Source: Kordia sp039026955
Lineage (GTDB): Bacteria; Bacteroidota; Bacteroidia; Flavobacteriales; Flavobacteriaceae
Direction of reading: 5' to 3'
DNA: 64,000 nucleotides
Assembly (NCBI GenBank): GCA_039026955.1
Contig: JBCCLH010000014.1
Span: forward strand, 1-64,000
The position numbers and the translations under genes are program-made. Of this stretch, positions 61,311 to 64,000 are shown in pieces. The number at the start of each line of letters is the position of its first letter. Position 1 is the stretch's first letter. The notes below the pieces were generated by a model. It searched no databases. It was not told the origin of the DNA and saw only the letters and a program-made list of their open reading frames with translations.

Positions 61311-61910
61311 TTAACTTTTTACAAAAATCCCAAAAAGTTCTCTGCCTGCACGCGGCGCAATGGAATTGTATGCTTTTTCTAGCGTTTTGACTGTAAAATA
61401 TGGTTCAAAATACGGTACATATTCTTCCTTACTGCCACCAAACGGCGGATTGGTAACATCATCCGTCAACGGAAAATCAAACCATAAGCCTGCTAGTTTT
61501 CCATTCGGTTTCAACAAGTCAGCCATTTGTTTTGCATACTGTTGACGCGTTTCAGGAAATGGCGGAAACGAACAGAAAAAGGTTTGTTCTAAAATCAAGT
61601 CGTAGCTTCCTTGATGTTCAAAAAAATCTTCACAAAGTAATTGCTCCGCAGGAAAGTCCGGATGACGTTGCTGAAATTCTTGCAATGGATTTTCTGAAAT
61701 ATCCAACACATATACATTTGTAAATCCTTCTTCCCATAAATAGGCAGCTTCATAGGCATTTCCTGCGCCAGGAATCAAGATTTTCAAATTTTTATCTGTC
61801 AACTGATCAATATAGGTTTTTAAAGGTGTAGACGGCGAACCAAGATCCCAACCTGTACGACCTTCTTGGTAACGCTGCGACCAATAATTTTTTGTTTCTT
61901 CAGAATTCAT
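61311..61910 (-). CDS. SAM-dependent methyltransferase, thiopurine methyltransferase-like
   Basis: 199 residues from ATG 61910 (the frame runs up to 62006 but MNSEETKNYWSQRYQEGRTG is the family start). Motif I is LKILIPGAGNAYEAAYLWEE (about 44-63), then VYVLDISENPLQEF. EQTFFCSFPPFPETRQQYAK near 120-140 and GKLAGLWFDFPLTDD near 148 are typical of the TPMT-like family, which methylates thiol, halide or other small nucleophiles with S-adenosylmethionine. The real substrate is unknown. It lies upstream of the DUF6503 and DUF2911 genes on the same strand. Confidence 0.92.
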   Translation of the reverse strand: MNSEETKNYWSQRYQEGRTGWDLGSPSTPLKTYIDQLTDKNLKILIPGAGNAYEAAYLWEEGFTNVYVLDISENPLQEFQQRHPDFPAEQLLCEDFFEHQGSYDLILEQTFFCSFPPFPETRQQYAKQMADLLKPNGKLAGLWFDFPLTDDVTNPPFGGSKEEYVPYFEPYFTVKTLEKAYNSIAPRAGRELFGIFVKS

Positions 61911-62000
61911 AGCTTCATTTTTTACAAAGTTCTGAAAAAGAAATTGAATTCTGTGAAGCTTTTGTTTTTGTCTTTTTGTGGATTTGTGGATTTGTTTTTC

Positions 62001-62019
62001 TCTCAATACTCAATACTAA
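62001..62019. repeat. 19-bp string shared with the eCIS repeat gap
   Basis: TCTCAATACTCAATACTAA at 62001-62019 is identical to 36155-36173. Both lie in AT-rich non-coding DNA just upstream of a coding region. It is too long to be a likely coincidence unless it is part of a dispersed low-complexity repeat. Confidence 0.6.
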
Positions 62020-62049
62020 TATCTCAAAACTATTTTCAATCCAAAAAGA

Positions 62050-62082
62050 AAAACCCTGGCTTCCAATTGAAACAAGGGTTTT
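62050..62082 (-). terminator. Rho-independent terminator after the repeat lipoprotein gene
   Basis: AAAACCCT (62050-62057) and AGGGTTTT (62075-62082) form an 8-bp stem with a 17-nt loop. On the minus strand it is followed by TTTTTCTTTTTGG-type sequence, which suits transcription from the lipoprotein gene ending at 62148. Confidence 0.65.
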
Positions 62083-62147
62083 GTGAGTAATTAAAAAACG
62101 GTACGTTGATTTTAAAACGTGCTTTTTTGTACTAAATAACCAAACTC

Positions 62148-63080
62148 TTAGTCGTCGCAGGCATCAAAAGCTGCCTCTAATTCTGCATCGCTGTTAATAG
62201 TTGCTTGTGTTCCATCTTCGTATTGGATGTTCATAGGATACGTTGGCACAAAGTAATCGTCGTTGTCTAATCCACTTAAGAAGGTAATGAATTCTTCGTC
62301 GTCATTTACTGTAACTACGGTTCCATCTTCCTGTACTAGAGTGATTGGATATACAATTTCGAAACAGTTGACACCACAGTCTTCGCATGGATCAATACCG
62401 AAGCAGTCGTTGTATAAGTCATCAAATTCCGCATCGCTATTAATCGTAACTACTACAGCTCCTGTTGCCGTTTGTGTCGTTACAGAAATTGGATATGAAA
62501 AACCTACTGCATTTGGTACTGTGAATAATTCTAGTTCATCATTTACCACTACCGTATTTCCATTATCCGTCACTACACTTAATGGGAAATTGAATGTAAA
62601 ACAATCATCTCCAAAAGAGATAATTTCTTCACCAAAACAATCTTCTAAAAGTTCAACAAATTCAAATTCATTGGCAATAGTTACGGTCGTTCCCATAGCA
62701 GTTCCGTCCATTACAGTAACTGTGACAGGAAATGCTAGAAAATATCCCAAATCTCCAAAGCTATCTGCTTCTTGTTGACTGTTGGCAACTACTTCTTGGT
62801 TTCCGTCAGTTAAAGTAATTGGAAAATTAATCGTAAAGCATTGCGCTTGAGAGTAATTACCAACTGCATCACTGTTTTCTTCGTTGTTTTCAAAAATGGA
62901 TTGTGCTTGGTTTGTCGCTATCGCATTATTTGCATATCTGCTAAAATTTGTTTTAATCGCAGCGTTGACTTCGTTGTTGTTTTGCGGATCTTCTGGGATG
63001 ACATCTGTATTGTCGTTGCTACAAGAAAATGTAAAAACAGCCAGTGCCAGAATGAATGAGAATTTTAGAAATTTTTTCAT
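62148..63080 (-). CDS. Lipoprotein with three tandem Cys-containing repeats, in the sigma-factor locus
   Basis: 310 residues: signal peptide with lipobox (FILALAVFTFSCSNDN, Cys20), a short helical region, then three repeats of about 70-75 residues (from about 80 to the end). Each has CF-x-[IF]-x-[FY]-P-[IL], a strand with a V-x-x-[DN]-x-E/Q pattern, a YP or FP strand, T-[VI]-[AN]-[SN]-[DE]-x-E, and a final C. The protein is very acidic, so calcium or surface binding is possible. It is transcribed from a promoter (GGTAGGGT-N12-AGTTGTCTATAA) that also precedes the anti-sigma gene, so it is probably a target of the adjacent sigma factor. Function unknown. Confidence 0.85.
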   Translation of the reverse strand: MKKFLKFSFILALAVFTFSCSNDNTDVIPEDPQNNNEVNAAIKTNFSRYANNAIATNQAQSIFENNEENSDAVGNYSQAQCFTINFPITLTDGNQEVVANSQQEADSFGDLGYFLAFPVTVTVMDGTAMGTTVTIANEFEFVELLEDCFGEEIISFGDDCFTFNFPLSVVTDNGNTVVVNDELELFTVPNAVGFSYPISVTTQTATGAVVVTINSDAEFDDLYNDCFGIDPCEDCGVNCFEIVYPITLVQEDGTVVTVNDDEEFITFLSGLDNDDYFVPTYPMNIQYEDGTQATINSDAELEAAFDACDD

Positions 63081-63121
63081 AAATATTTTAGTTTAGAATT
63101 GTTTGTTTTTGGGTTTACGAA

Positions 63122-63153
63122 TTATAGACAACTGGATATATATTCACCCTACC
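63122..63153 (-). promoter_or_regulatory. Probable ECF sigma-dependent promoter of the lipoprotein gene
   Basis: On the minus strand GGTAGGGT (complement of 63146-63153) is followed, after exactly 12 bp, by AGTTGTCTATAA (complement of 63122-63133), 42 bp before the ATG at 63080. The same two boxes with the same spacing occur at 63782-63813. A GTC-containing -10 region is common for ECF sigma factors. Confidence 0.7.
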
Positions 63154-63227
63154 TTTGCTCAAAAAAAAGTAATAAAAAATTTTTAATATTCTGATTTTTA
63201 ATAATTTATAAGTTCATATTTTTTATC

Positions 63228-63235
63228 TATTTTTG
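63228..63235 (+). promoter_or_regulatory. Candidate housekeeping -7 element for the sigma-factor gene
   Basis: TATTTTTG fits TAnnTTTG and lies 34 bp before the TTG start at 63270. No clear TTTG -33 box was seen. It would give constitutive, sigma-independent expression of the sigma-factor gene. Confidence 0.4.
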
Positions 63236-63269
63236 AATTATACAATTAGTTAACTCAATTACAACCGAC

Positions 63270-63779
63270 TTGAAACCCAAAAAATCAGTCTGCGAAACCG
63301 AAAATTTTGATGCTCTTTTTAGAAAGCATTCCCGCACATTGCGCAATTATATTTTTTACAAATGTGGTGATGTAAATTTGGCTGAAGATTTGGTACAAGA
63401 AGCCTATATCAAACTGTGGAAAAACTGTAAAAAGATTCCTTTTGCAAATGCACTTTTCTTTCTAAAAAGAGTCGCCAACAATGCTTTTTTAAATGTCGTA
63501 AAACACCAAAAAATTGTATTGCAACACGAGCAAATCAAAAAATTGGAAGTAGATGTGCAAAGTCCTGAGTTTTTATTGGAAGAAAAGGAATTCATGCAAA
63601 AATTAGAAAACGCGATTGCCAGTTTATCCGAAAAACAACGCGAGGTATTTTTATTGAATCGCATCGACAAAAAAACCTATGCTGAGATTGCTGTTTTTCT
63701 AGATATTTCACAAAAAGCCGTAGAAAAACGCATGCACAATGCACTAAAAATTTTACGAAAAGAAATTGGTGATATTTAA
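63270..63779 (+). CDS. ECF-type RNA polymerase sigma factor
   Basis: 169 residues starting at a TTG (63270); no ATG is available before the conserved region. Region 2 (about 12-75) has FRKHSRTLRNYIFYKCGDVN, AEDLVQEAYIKLWKN and FLKRVANNAFLNVVKHQK. Region 4 (about 110-165) has SEKQREVFLLNRIDKKTYAE and the recognition helix SQKAVEKRMHNALKILRKEI. No region 3 is present, as in ECF factors. It is followed 46 bp later by a probable anti-sigma gene. GGTAGGGT/GTCTATAA promoters flank it on both sides. Confidence 0.95.
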   Translation: MKPKKSVCETENFDALFRKHSRTLRNYIFYKCGDVNLAEDLVQEAYIKLWKNCKKIPFANALFFLKRVANNAFLNVVKHQKIVLQHEQIKKLEVDVQSPEFLLEEKEFMQKLENAIASLSEKQREVFLLNRIDKKTYAEIAVFLDISQKAVEKRMHNALKILRKEIGDI

Positions 63780-63781
63780 AA

Positions 63782-63813
63782 GGTAGGGTAAACTAAATTT
63801 GAGTTGTCTATAA
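63782..63813 (+). promoter_or_regulatory. Probable ECF sigma-dependent promoter of the anti-sigma gene
   Basis: GGTAGGGT at 63782-63789, 12 bp, then AGTTGTCTATAA at 63802-63813, starting 3 bp after the sigma-factor stop and ending 12 bp before the next ATG. It is identical in both boxes and in spacing to the element at 63122-63153. Confidence 0.7.
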
Positions 63814-63825
63814 AGTTAAGAGCAC

Positions 63826-64000
63826 ATGGAACAAAGTGAATCACATAACGAAACGAATTTAGCAAAATGGTTGAGCGGAGAATTATCTCCCGAAGAACAA
63901 CAGGCTTTTGAACAAACAGAAGCCTATAAAACCTATGCTAAAATCATCAGCGCAACGGAAAAATTAAAAGATCCCGCGTATGATGAAGATGCGATGTTGG
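63826..64000 (+). CDS. Probable anti-sigma factor, N-terminal part (runs off window)
   Basis: 58 codons to the window edge: MEQSESHNETNLAKWLSGEL, SPEEQQAFEQTEAYKTYAKI, ISATEKLKDPAYDEDAML. The L-A-K-W-L-S-G-E-L-S-P-E-E start is the helical anti-sigma-type N-terminus found in Bacteroidota FecR-like regulators, and the gene directly follows an ECF sigma factor. A transmembrane segment and a FecR domain would be expected further on but cannot be seen. It probably binds the sigma factor and is itself expressed from the sigma-dependent promoter at 63782. Confidence 0.75.
   Translation, partial: MEQSESHNETNLAKWLSGELSPEEQQAFEQTEAYKTYAKIISATEKLKDPAYDEDAML

Overview
The window is a 64 kb stretch of a Bacteroidota chromosome, almost certainly a marine-type flavobacterium (Flavobacteriaceae; a Kordia-like genus is only a guess). 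The evidence is AT-rich DNA, type IX secretion/gliding proteins (PorP/SprF family, OmpA-PD40 protein, a type B C-terminal sorting domain), DUF3078, DUF2480, DUF5916, DUF2911 and DUF6503 families, promoter elements of the TAnnTTTG type, and Bacteroidota-style class I lanthipeptide leaders. No rRNA, tRNA or CRISPR array was seen.

Layout. 1-157: start of an IS630-type transposase running off the left edge. 359-9512: three-gene minus-strand operon for a 2,094-residue secreted modular adhesin, a PorP/SprF protein and an OmpA-family protein. 9604-11862: a phosphodiesterase/nuclease-fold protein and HflX. 12128-13485: six tandem small lanthipeptide-type precursors with no modification enzymes nearby. 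13540-19678: a histidine kinase/response regulator pair plus a coiled-coil protein, divergent from a DUF5916 outer-membrane protein; the region between carries TTAAC repeats at exact 11-bp spacing. 20271-25546: two DUF3078 proteins and the tail of a SUF Fe-S cluster operon (sufS, sufE, DUF59, DUF2480). 25866-28346: O-antigen ligase/TPR membrane protein. 29174-58621: a complete extracellular contractile injection system (eCIS). 58715-63080: EamA transporter, DUF2911, DUF6503, methyltransferase, repeat-containing lipoprotein. 63270-64000: ECF-type sigma factor and the start of its probable anti-sigma factor.

The eCIS is the centrepiece. In order it encodes a Pvc16-like cap protein, an unknown, one sheath, two tube proteins, DUF5908, a Pvc7-like tube/LysM protein, a VgrG-like spike, PAAR, gp25, two large baseplate proteins, a 1,606-residue tape measure, several unrecognised proteins, an AAA+ ATPase, and cargo candidates. 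Two cargo proteins carry the DUF4157 (eCIS core) domain with different C-terminal ends: one an Endonuclea_NS_2-like nuclease, the other a possible Cys/His protease-like domain. They and a third small protein share an N-terminal L-[KE]-D-N-R motif that could mark cargo. The tape measure contains a 207-residue tandem duplication, the baseplate protein a coiled-coil insertion, and no classical tail-fibre gene is recognisable.

The sharpest regulatory signal is a bipartite promoter, GGTAGGGT-N12-AGTTGTCTATAA, present identically in front of the repeat lipoprotein (minus strand) and of the probable anti-sigma gene (plus strand), flanking the sigma-factor gene. It probably defines that sigma factor's own regulon.
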